DNA from: an uncultured Atopobiaceae bacterium
GTDB lineage: Bacteria > Actinomycetota > Coriobacteriia > Coriobacteriales > Atopobiaceae
Reading direction: 5' to 3'
Assembly: GCA_947303905.1 (NCBI GenBank)
Contig: CAMYZR010000136.1
Span: forward strand, 1 to 5,234
DNA length: 5,234 nt
The translations under genes were made by a program, and so were the position numbers. The notes beneath the pieces were generated by a model. The model worked only from the letters and a program-made list of their open reading frames with translations. It ran no database searches and was not told the DNA's origin. Positions within the stretch are counted from its first letter, which is position 1, and the number at the start of each line of letters is the position of its first letter. Below, piece by piece: positions 1 through 5,086 of the stretch.

Positions 1-50
1 TACGAGATAGACTTGGGTGACTGGAGTTCAGACGTGTGCTCTTCCGATCT
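1..50 (+). other. Illumina P7/TruSeq Read 2 adapter left on the contig end (artefact)
   Basis: This is sequencing library adapter, not genome. Bases 1-8 are the tail of the P7 flow-cell oligo (…TACGAGAT), bases 9-16 (agacttgg) sit where an 8-base sample index belongs, and bases 17-50 are the full 34-base TruSeq Read 2/multiplexing sequence ending in CTCTTCCGATCT. The order and lengths match the known library construct exactly. It was evidently not trimmed before assembly. Read as protein it gives the peptides WSSDVCSSDL (frame 1) and MLFRS (frame 3), adapter-derived strings that contaminate protein databases. The genome begins at base 51. Confidence 0.97.
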
Positions 51-776
51 GCTGAGGACGTCAAGAACGCGGGGTCGTACCGTGCGGTGCTCATGGATGG
101 CTATACCAAGAAGTCGGGCGCCGTTCGCACGGGACGCAGCAAGTTTGTCGACGACATTGACGAGATCGTGGCCTTGCGCGACGTGCTGCCCACTTTTGAG
201 CCCGATGTGCGCAAGCCTGATCCGAGCGGCGTGATTACGGCCGAGCTCGAGGAGAAGCAGAAGCGCACGGGCATCTACCTCTCTGACAGCAACTACCTGA
301 ATCTCTATGACTTTGCCCTCGCGCTCAATGGCCGCTACTGTGGCGTGGAGACGGCTGACGAAATGAAGAAGGCCTTCGAGGAGGGGCTCTCGCTGGAGTA
401 CAAGCTCTCCAACGTTGCCCAGGCCAAGGGCTTTGCCAAGCAGCTCGAGCTGATCAACTGCTTCTACACCGACCGTCCGGTCGAGTACGAGCAGCTCGTG
501 TCGTTCACTCCGGGCGAGCTCATGCAGATATCCGAAAACGAGCATAAGCGCTGGTTTGCCGAGAAGGTCGACATGGGCTGGCGCTATGGCACCGCTCACG
601 TGGGCGCCCCTGGCGAGAAGGACGACAAGGTGATGCGCGAGTGCACGCGCCTGCATCACGACCTTGTTCCCTTCGTCGAGCTCAGCGACATCGAGCAGTT
701 CAAGGACTCCGCACCCATGCTCAAGATGCTCGAGCTCATCCACGAGTTCGAAGGCCTCTCGATTTATCGCATGTAA
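51..776 (+). CDS. RyR-domain protein, 5'-truncated (likely Rossmann/TrkA-N plus RyR type)
   Basis: The visible part is 241 residues and has no native start: the apparent GTG start at 36 and the peptide MLFRS come from adapter, so the true N-terminus is lost. The C-terminal ~85 residues look like a bacterial RyR domain: NEHKRWFAEK (residues 163-172), GWRYG (176-180), then LVPFVELS (205-212) and a KD pair, matching the family pattern of EH.RW.., GW.yG and LVPw.eL...eKD. The stretch SNVAQAKGFAKQLELI (120-135) resembles the linker seen in larger bacterial proteins where an NAD-binding TrkA-N-like domain precedes RyR, so the missing N-terminus may hold that domain. In such proteins RyR is thought to bind a small ligand or nucleotide; the specific role is unknown. 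No membrane segment is visible in this part. A weak hairpin-plus-T-run follows the TAA stop. RyR assignment is fairly sure; domain order upstream is inference. Confidence 0.8.
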   Translation, partial: AEDVKNAGSYRAVLMDGYTKKSGAVRTGRSKFVDDIDEIVALRDVLPTFEPDVRKPDPSGVITAELEEKQKRTGIYLSDSNYLNLYDFALALNGRYCGVETADEMKKAFEEGLSLEYKLSNVAQAKGFAKQLELINCFYTDRPVEYEQLVSFTPGELMQISENEHKRWFAEKVDMGWRYGTAHVGAPGEKDDKVMRECTRLHHDLVPFVELSDIEQFKDSAPMLKMLELIHEFEGLSIYRM

Positions 777-828
777 CGCCTGCACCGGCAGAGGGGCATC
801 CGTCCCGAATGTCCTTTCCCGAGACGTT

Positions 829-844
829 GGGGGCTACCCCTTTT
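829..844 (+). terminator. Weak rho-independent terminator candidate after the RyR gene
   Basis: A GGGG (829-832) / CCCC (837-840) stem with a 4-base loop is followed directly by TTTT (841-844), 52 bases after the RyR gene stop. The stem is short, so it is at best a weak terminator. On the minus strand the same stem has no T-run, so it would not serve the convergent HD gene. The rest of the 777-850 gap shows nothing else convincing. Confidence 0.35.
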
Positions 845-850
845 GTCAAC

Positions 851-1339
851 CTAGCGCCGAGCCCAAGGGGCAAACGCGCGGTGGATCTCGTGGATGGAGC
901 AGCACTTGTCCGCCGCCACAAGAACCCACCCCTCGATGCTGTGCGGGGGGATGTGCCCGATCGGCCACATGTGCCTGAGTATCGCATCGGCCTGTAGCTC
1001 GGAGACCCCAAACTCCTCCCGTGCGATGCGGCTGCCCTCCTGCGGGTGGGTGTAGGCCTTCACGCGCGAGGGGCTGAGAAACACCTGGTCTTCGGTCATG
1101 CCGATGTCATGCAGCAGACTGGCGCGCACGATGTCCCTCTCGCTGACGGTGATGCCGTGCCGCGAGAGCCATCGCGAAATCCCGAGGGCATAGCCGGCGG
1201 TCTCGAGGCTGTGCAGGGCGATGGTGCCCTTCTTGTGGTGGTGAGGGACCTGCCATGCCTTCGCAAAGCGCTCGGACTGGACGATGTCCTCGCCAATCCT
1301 CATGACGTCCGTTTGGAGTTTTTGACGCTTTGCGTTCAT
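851..1339 (-). CDS. HD-superfamily phosphohydrolase (HDIG motif)
   Basis: A 162-residue protein of the metal-dependent HD phosphohydrolase superfamily, probably cytoplasmic. It has the expected metal ligands in order: H43 (ALHSLE), H77-D78 (LLHDIG, an exact HDIG), H98 (YTHPQEG), H123 (RHMWP) and D144 (AADKCCS). The two extra histidines at 98 and 123 suggest a two-metal site. The RHMWP…P…E…V..DK.CS..E pattern is typical of a small stand-alone family of ~160-170 residues annotated only as HD domain phosphohydrolase; the substrate (nucleotide or other phosphoester) cannot be read from the sequence. The start is ATG at 1339, giving MNAKRQKL. The frame stays open to 1528, but that extension has low-complexity, non-conserved sequence and would run into the GyrI-like gene. 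The best Shine-Dalgarno match, AAGGAG at 1355-1360, is 15 bases from the ATG, longer than usual. It lies downstream of the GyrI-like gene on the same strand. Confidence 0.88.
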   Translation of the reverse strand: MNAKRQKLQTDVMRIGEDIVQSERFAKAWQVPHHHKKGTIALHSLETAGYALGISRWLSRHGITVSERDIVRASLLHDIGMTEDQVFLSPSRVKAYTHPQEGSRIAREEFGVSELQADAILRHMWPIGHIPPHSIEGWVLVAADKCCSIHEIHRAFAPWARR

Positions 1340-1354
1340 GGTCGTTTGCCTAGG

Positions 1355-1360
1355 CTCCTT
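1355..1360 (-). promoter_or_regulatory. Distant ribosome binding site for the HD gene
   Basis: On the minus strand AAGGAG is followed by 15 bases and then ATG (1339). A normal gap is 5-9 bases. No ATG, GTG or TTG lies in frame closer to it, so either this site works poorly or a weaker TAGG at 1349-1352 is used. Confidence 0.35.
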
Positions 1361-1429
1361 GTGCGTGAAACCGATCGTTACTACTAATGCTTCCCGCAAA
1401 CCCGAGCGTTTTGCCCATGGTGCGCGAAA

Positions 1430-1460
1430 CCCCCACATACCATCCATGGCTGGGTGGGGG
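1430..1460 (-). terminator. Inverted repeat after the GyrI-like gene, possible weak terminator
   Basis: A perfect 7-base inverted repeat, CCCCCAC (1430-1436) and GTGGGGG (1454-1460), with a 17-base spacer, lies about 40 bases past the GyrI-like stop in the 160-base gap to the HD gene. On the minus strand it is followed only by GTTTCG, so the T-run is poor. It may end transcription partly or only shape the mRNA. No clear promoter for the HD gene was found in 1340-1499. Confidence 0.25.
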
Positions 1461-1499
1461 CTCGTTCGTGCGGGCGAGATTGGGATAGCAGCGCAGCCG

Positions 1500-2132
1500 C
1501 TACACTCTTCGGATCGGATGCCGGACAACCGTCTTCATCTTGGCGGGGTCTGCCTTGCGCGGGTCGGAGAGATAGATCTCGTGGTGGCGACGCTCGTCGG
1601 AGAAGTCCGGCACAAAGCCCTGTGTCTCGGCAAACTCGTGCATGGCAGCGACCGTTGCAGGCTCGTCGTCGTAGGGGCCCACATGCATGCATTGCACGCA
1701 GAGACCCTCGTCGACCTCGACAAGCCTTACTGGCGAGAAGTCCATCTTCTTCTTGGCGGTTGCAGCTTCGATTGCCCAGTCGAAATCCTGCTCGCTCACG
1801 AACTCGGGGACGCGAATGACCGAGAGCCAGTGGAAGCCGGCCTTGTTCGCGTAGTCGACCCCTTCGACATTCGGCTGCCACCAGAAGCCCTCGAGTGGTG
1901 GCACCACATACTGGTAGAAGCCCTCGATAACACGGTCGGTCTTGTAGCACATCTTGAGGGTGTACGCCACACCGTAGAGCAGCTCGAGCGCGTGCTGGTA
2001 GGCGCCGCCTGCCTCGTTGGGGTCGCCTTCGCCCTCAACGGACAAAAAGCGAATCGCCGGTACCTCTACGATCGAGGGCTTGGTCTTGGGCTGGTACAGG
2101 TCGCGGTATTCCTTCTTGAAGTCGAATGGCAT
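1500..2132 (-). CDS. GyrI-like small-molecule-binding protein
   Basis: A 210-residue, soluble, stand-alone GyrI-like (PF06445/SOUL-fold relative) protein with no DNA-binding domain. Diagnostic stretches are the N-terminal KEYRDLYQPK (7-16), YVVPPLEGFWW (75-85), FHWLSVIRVPEFV (100-112), CMHVGPYDDEP (148-158) and the C-terminal RRHHEIYLSDPRK (181-193) with KTVVRHPI (200-207). These match the branch found across Firmicutes and Actinobacteria whose studied members (the Lin2189 type) bind hydrophobic small molecules and have been reported to hydrolyse cyclopropanoid or similar electrophiles. The aromatic residues W84, W85, W102, W119 and the acidic E185 are plausible pocket residues, by analogy. 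The start is ATG at 2132, with AAAGGA five bases upstream, and length is normal for the branch. A detoxification role is inference; no regulator is adjacent, so ligand-triggered control of a neighbour is not supported. Confidence 0.9.
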   Translation of the reverse strand: MPFDFKKEYRDLYQPKTKPSIVEVPAIRFLSVEGEGDPNEAGGAYQHALELLYGVAYTLKMCYKTDRVIEGFYQYVVPPLEGFWWQPNVEGVDYANKAGFHWLSVIRVPEFVSEQDFDWAIEAATAKKKMDFSPVRLVEVDEGLCVQCMHVGPYDDEPATVAAMHEFAETQGFVPDFSDERRHHEIYLSDPRKADPAKMKTVVRHPIRRV

Positions 2133-2163
2133 GGGAGTCCTTTCGCATGGGTCTTACCTCTCC

Positions 2164-2191
2164 AGTATGATGTCAGCCCGTCGTCCTGCAA
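2164..2191 (-). promoter_or_regulatory. Candidate promoter for the GyrI-like gene
   Basis: Reading the minus strand, TTGCAG (2186-2191) is followed by 16 bases and CATACT (2164-2169), each a 4/6 match to sigma-A boxes. This would place the transcript start roughly 25 bases before the ATG. The adjacent 2191-2260 stretch is the most A/T-rich of the window, as promoters often are. The match is modest and untested. Confidence 0.3.
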
Positions 2192-2315
2192 TAAGAAACG
2201 CAATATTTGTGTCGATGAAAAGGCAAGTAATGCTAGGCGCATCATGTGCGGATTTACGATTAGTGCGATTGGCGTAACGGGTGCTCCGATTGCCTGAGAC
2301 GAACACTACCCATCC

Positions 2316-2334
2316 CCAGTATCACTGGTAAAGT
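2316..2334 (+). promoter_or_regulatory. Palindrome overlapping an extended -10-like box before the first peptide gene
   Basis: CCAGT-ATC-ACTGG (2316-2328) is a perfect 5-3-5 inverted repeat. It merges with TGGTAAAGT (2326-2334), which resembles an extended -10 (TGnTAtaaT, 4/6 in the hexamer). It is about 40 bases before the ATG of the first peptide gene, where an operator/promoter would be expected. No good -35 box was found at the right spacing. The rest of 2133-2371 holds the opposing candidate promoter and no further gene. Confidence 0.25.
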
Positions 2335-2371
2335 AAGGTTGCTGTGACAATTCTGGGAATAGGGGGGAGCT

Positions 2372-2572
2372 ATGAATCTCGACAACCTTACAGATGACCA
2401 GATGGTGCGCTTGAATGAGTGCGACACGCCCGAGGAGCTCATGTCTCAAATCGAGAAAGAGGGCATCGAGCTGCCCGACGAGGCCCTCGACGCTGTCGCT
2501 GGTGGCATCAATCCGACTGCTGCCATCTATCAGTTCGTGAAGCGCTATCTGAGCAAGCGCTTGGGCAGCTAG
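2372..2572 (+). CDS. Double-glycine leader peptide precursor (bacteriocin- or signal-like)
   Basis: A 66-residue precursor peptide. Residues 1-45 form an acidic helical leader ending in GG at 44-45, with the hydrophobic spacing of double-glycine leaders: L34 (-12), L39 (-7), V42 (-4), G44-G45. The stretch TPEELMSQIEKEGIEL (19-34) resembles the C-terminal half of Nif11-type leaders. Cleavage after G45 would release a 21-residue peptide, INPTAAIYQFVKRYLSKRLGS in two parts (46-56 hydrophobic, 57-66 basic), net about +4, with hydrophobic residues I52, F55/V56, Y59/L60 and L64 spaced as on one face of a helix. It has no Cys in the core and few Ser/Thr, so a thioether-bridged product is unlikely; an unmodified bacteriocin or pheromone fits better. 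A G-rich ribosome site, AGGGGGGAG (2361-2369), precedes the ATG. It is followed by a hairpin and two membrane protein genes. The cleaving exporter is not in the window. Confidence 0.85.
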   Translation: MNLDNLTDDQMVRLNECDTPEELMSQIEKEGIELPDEALDAVAGGINPTAAIYQFVKRYLSKRLGS

Positions 2573-2592
2573 CTTGTAGGTCATCACTTTGC

Positions 2593-2620
2593 GAGAGGCC
2601 CTGCCCCAAGGGCCTCTCTT
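2593..2620 (+). terminator. Strong hairpin between peptide gene and membrane genes (partial terminator/attenuator)
   Basis: GAGAGGCCCT (2593-2602) pairs perfectly over 10 bases with AGGGCCTCTC (2609-2618) across a 6-base loop, and is followed by TTGTGTGTT. It starts 21 bases after the peptide stop and ends 21 bases before the next ATG. The T-run is broken by G, so read-through is likely. This layout is common where a peptide must be made in excess over downstream membrane proteins; it would also protect the 3' end of the short peptide mRNA. Confidence 0.75.
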
Positions 2621-2639
2621 GTGTGTTGGAAGGACAGCC

Positions 2640-3860
2640 ATGCCGAAGAATCTCATCGAGACGATACAAAGCGAGCGCGCCGACGCCATGAACCGTGCGC
2701 CGCTTCCGCTTGGGCTGAAGCTGCTCTCGGCCATCTTCTCGATCAATATCGTCATCACGCTGATCATCCTGATCTTCAGCTCGCGTGACCTCATCGACTA
2801 CGACGCGGCCAATCTCTTCGACTGGCTCAACCTCGTGTTCGAGGCGGTCATGTTGTGGATGATCTGGTTCCGGCTGAAGGTCACGCGGCCCTTCGCGCTG
2901 ACGTACACGGTCTTCAACGTGGTGGTGGGTACCCTCGTGCACCTTGGCATGCATACCATGGACGTGGGGCTCCAGCTTGCCTCCGTCATCCCGGATGTCG
3001 TCATCTTCCTCTACTTCCTGCTCAGCAAGAAGGCGCGCGAGGTGCTCTCCGAAGATCTCGCGCTCGACACCGCAGAGCTGCAGGACGAGAGTGGCATGGC
3101 GCCGCGCTGGTCGTGGCCCTTCGTGCGCAACCTCATCATGTACTTCTGCGTCTTCTCCTTCCTGGGGCATTGGATGGAGATGAGCTTCTGCCTTGCCATC
3201 AAAGCCGGCCTGGTGGGAGGCGAGTACGACCCCTCCAACACCATGCTCTGGCGCGACTGGTTCTACCCCTTCCCGATGCACGGCATGGCTGTGGTGCTGA
3301 TAGGCGTCCTGCTCTACCCCGTGTGGCGTACGTTTGTCCGTAGGACCAACATTATCGTGGGATCGCTGCTCTCCTTTGTCATCAACGGGCTGACGTGCGG
3401 CCTGATCGAGTTCATCTGCGGTCAGATGTGGAACGCCGACCTGCAAAACTGGGACTACACCAACATGCCGTTCAACATCATGGGCCAGGTGTGCCTCCAG
3501 AACGTCATCGGATTCGCCTTTGCCGCGTCGATCATCGCCTGGATGGTGTACCCCTGGCTCGAGCGCACGCTCGCCAGGCTGCCGGAGGCCGCCGTGACCA
3601 TCGCTTCGGTGGCCGTGCTCATGGTGTTTCTCGTTGCCCAGACGCTCTATCTCGTCGAGCCGCCCATTGACTACCGCACCGAGCTCGAGTACGCCCTGGC
3701 GGAGGACGACAAGAACCCGAGCTACCTGACGGATGAAGAACGCGCCTCCTATGAGGAGGAGCTGGCATATCTCGATTATCTGGATGCCTACAAGGCCGAG
3801 AACCAGGCGCGCCTCCAGCGCGAGCGCGCCGAGCAAGCCGCGGAGGCAGGAAAGGACTAG
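2640..3860 (+). CDS. Polytopic membrane protein, PF06541 (ABC_trans_CmpB) type, with charged C-terminal tail
   Basis: A 406-residue integral membrane protein with about nine hydrophobic segments by eye: 27-47, 62-80, 84-103, 111-128, 165-186, 214-230, 238-260, 289-306, 318-338. The second half carries the PF06541 signature: FSFLGHWMEMSFC (172-184) and WDYTNMPFNIMGQVCLQN (271-288), close to the family's FiGW..E and WDYs..PFNi.G.iCL. The usual GFL.GP..PIYGFG block between them is replaced by GEYDPSNTMLWRDWFYPF (194-211), so this is a divergent branch. Residues 340-406 form a highly charged, probably helical or coiled-coil tail absent from the paralogue next door. The family is called a putative ABC transporter permease but its function is not established, and no ATPase gene is nearby. 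Start ATG 2640 has GGAAGGA five bases upstream; an in-frame TTG at 2589 sits just before the hairpin and has no ribosome site. Export, immunity or sensing of the flanking peptides are inferences. Confidence 0.78.
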   Translation: MPKNLIETIQSERADAMNRAPLPLGLKLLSAIFSINIVITLIILIFSSRDLIDYDAANLFDWLNLVFEAVMLWMIWFRLKVTRPFALTYTVFNVVVGTLVHLGMHTMDVGLQLASVIPDVVIFLYFLLSKKAREVLSEDLALDTAELQDESGMAPRWSWPFVRNLIMYFCVFSFLGHWMEMSFCLAIKAGLVGGEYDPSNTMLWRDWFYPFPMHGMAVVLIGVLLYPVWRTFVRRTNIIVGSLLSFVINGLTCGLIEFICGQMWNADLQNWDYTNMPFNIMGQVCLQNVIGFAFAASIIAWMVYPWLERTLARLPEAAVTIASVAVLMVFLVAQTLYLVEPPIDYRTELEYALAEDDKNPSYLTDEERASYEEELAYLDYLDAYKAENQARLQRERAEQAAEAGKD

Positions 3861-3861
3861 C

Positions 3862-4947
3862 ATGCGGATCACCGTCTCCAAGCGCACATCCAACCTACGG
3901 GCACGACTGGGAGAAGCGCCCCGGGGACTGCTGATCTGTGAGGCCTACTTTGTGGCCTACCTGCTGGCATCGTTCATCTATGCCGCCCTCTGCCCTCCGG
4001 CCTCCTTCGAGTACGACTTCTCGCTCCTGCGCGCGGTGTTGGTGGCGGCAAGCTCGGCCTGCTCGCTGTGGATGCTGCAGACCCGTCGTCGCGACGGGCG
4101 TTGGATGGCGCTGGCGACGGCTGTCCTGTGCGCGGCGCTCTGCGCGATAGATGTCATCTACCTGGGGTCCATGCGCGCGGCCGCAAAGATCGTGGGCCTA
4201 CCTCTCGCCTCGACCATGGCGGTCGTCGAGATCTTTGGCGCGGGCTTCGTCAGCTCGACGCTGCTGCTCGACCACGACCTGCGCGATGCGCTTGACGTCA
4301 AGCGCGACTTCGGGCGCGCCTACGAGGTCGGCTACAGCTGGGACAAGCCCATGCGCGAGAGGGTGCGTACCTGGGAGTTCTGGCGCGACCTGGCAATCTA
4401 CTTCATCGTCTTCTCGTTCTTGGGCCACTTTGCCGAGATCCTGTTCTGCCGCCTGATCATCGCGGGCGTCTTCATGGGTGACTACGACCCCACCAATGCG
4501 ATGCTGTGGGACCAGTGGCTCTTCCCGTTCTCCGCCGAGGGCACGGCTCTTGCGGCAGTGGTGGTGTTTCTGCATCCTCTGGCGCGCGTGTTCCAGAAGC
4601 GCTTTGGCGAGCGCTCCCCAAAGGCGGTCGCCCTGAGCTTTCTGGCCAACGGGCTCGTGTGCACGAGCATCGACTTCATAACCGGCATCACCTGCAACCT
4701 CGACTACCAGCTGTGGGACTACCGCGAGATGCCCTTCAACTTCATGGGGCAGGTATGCCTGCAGAACTCGCTGGTTTATACGATTGCGGCGACGCTGATC
4801 GTCTGGGTGGTGTATCCGCTCATGGACCGACAGATTCGCAGGTCACCTCGAGATGTGGCCAATGCGGCGTTCTGGGGCCTTGCTGGTGCGTACGGCTTTC
4901 TCGCTCTGCTGCACTTTGTCGATCCCTCGATGGTGCAGGGAGCCTGA
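3862..4947 (+). CDS. Paralogous PF06541 (ABC_trans_CmpB) type membrane protein
   Basis: A 361-residue integral membrane protein paralogous to its upstream neighbour, with about nine hydrophobic segments (roughly 24-44, 53-72, 82-101, 112-135, 176-200, 226-242, 256-277, 304-320, 333-352). The shared core is FSFLGHFAEILFC (184-196), GDYDPTNAMLWDQWLFPF (206-223) and WDYREMPFNFMGQVCLQN (285-302); the last block is 15/18 identical to the neighbour. The N-terminal halves are much less alike, and this protein has a basic N-terminus and no long C-terminal tail. The ATG lies one base after the neighbour's TAG, and its ribosome site AAAGGA (3851-3856) is inside the end of that gene, so translation is probably coupled and the two products may form a hetero-oligomer. 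No ATPase, peptidase or catalytic motif is visible. The longer upstream frame starting at 3733 lies wholly inside the previous gene and was not used. Confidence 0.8.
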   Translation: MRITVSKRTSNLRARLGEAPRGLLICEAYFVAYLLASFIYAALCPPASFEYDFSLLRAVLVAASSACSLWMLQTRRRDGRWMALATAVLCAALCAIDVIYLGSMRAAAKIVGLPLASTMAVVEIFGAGFVSSTLLLDHDLRDALDVKRDFGRAYEVGYSWDKPMRERVRTWEFWRDLAIYFIVFSFLGHFAEILFCRLIIAGVFMGDYDPTNAMLWDQWLFPFSAEGTALAAVVVFLHPLARVFQKRFGERSPKAVALSFLANGLVCTSIDFITGITCNLDYQLWDYREMPFNFMGQVCLQNSLVYTIAATLIVWVVYPLMDRQIRRSPRDVANAAFWGLAGAYGFLALLHFVDPSMVQGA

Positions 4948-5039
4948 TTGATGTGCCGGCTGGAGATGCGGGATTCGATATGGCGTGCGTGTCTGGCAAC
5001 GATTGACGGCTTGTCCTGTGGTCAGGTAGGCCTGCGAGA

Positions 5040-5045
5040 TAGAAT
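5040..5045 (+). promoter_or_regulatory. Possible -10 box before the second peptide gene
   Basis: TAGAAT is a 5/6 match to the -10 consensus, 41 bases before the second peptide's ATG. No matching -35 box is present at 16-18 bases; TTGACG at 5003-5008 is too far away. The 4948-5086 gap contains no convincing terminator, so this gene may be read from upstream, from its own promoter, or both. Confidence 0.25.
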
Positions 5046-5086
5046 TGGCTTGGCAGCGCTGTTGCGGAGCCGGAGAGGGGACACCT

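Noticed and set aside
13..234. Short plus-strand ORF beginning GDWSSDVCSSDL
   Set aside because: Its N-terminus is translated adapter, and the rest is an out-of-frame reading of the RyR gene.
1340..1528. 63-residue N-terminal extension of the HD protein
   Set aside because: It has no conserved sequence and would overlap the end of the GyrI-like gene; the HD family length fits the ATG at 1339.
2257..2294. CGATTGGC / CGATTGCC direct repeats 21 bases apart (with CGATTAGT nearby), like a regulator site
   Set aside because: Eight-base near-repeats are expected by chance in such a region, and they do not match a regulator consensus that I can name with confidence.
1338..2297. 319-codon open frame on the plus strand opposite the GyrI-like gene
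   Set aside because: It is the antisense shadow of a clearly conserved gene; its sequence shows no family features and no good ribosome site.
2372..2572. Lanthipeptide or other Cys-modified peptide reading of the first precursor
   Set aside because: The core has no Cys and only one Thr and two Ser, and no modification enzyme is in the window.
2589..2639. Upstream TTG start adding 17 residues to the first membrane protein
   Set aside because: The TTG precedes and the extension runs through the 10-bp hairpin; it has no ribosome site, whereas ATG 2640 has GGAAGGA at good spacing.
2508..3893. 461-codon open frame on the minus strand
   Set aside because: It mirrors the first membrane protein gene; it is rich in His, Glu, Arg and Asp, as expected from antisense of hydrophobic high-GC codons.
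4948..5086. Terminator or small RNA between the second membrane gene and the second peptide
   Set aside because: Only short stems (such as CCTG/CAGG near 5015-5026) without a T-run are visible.
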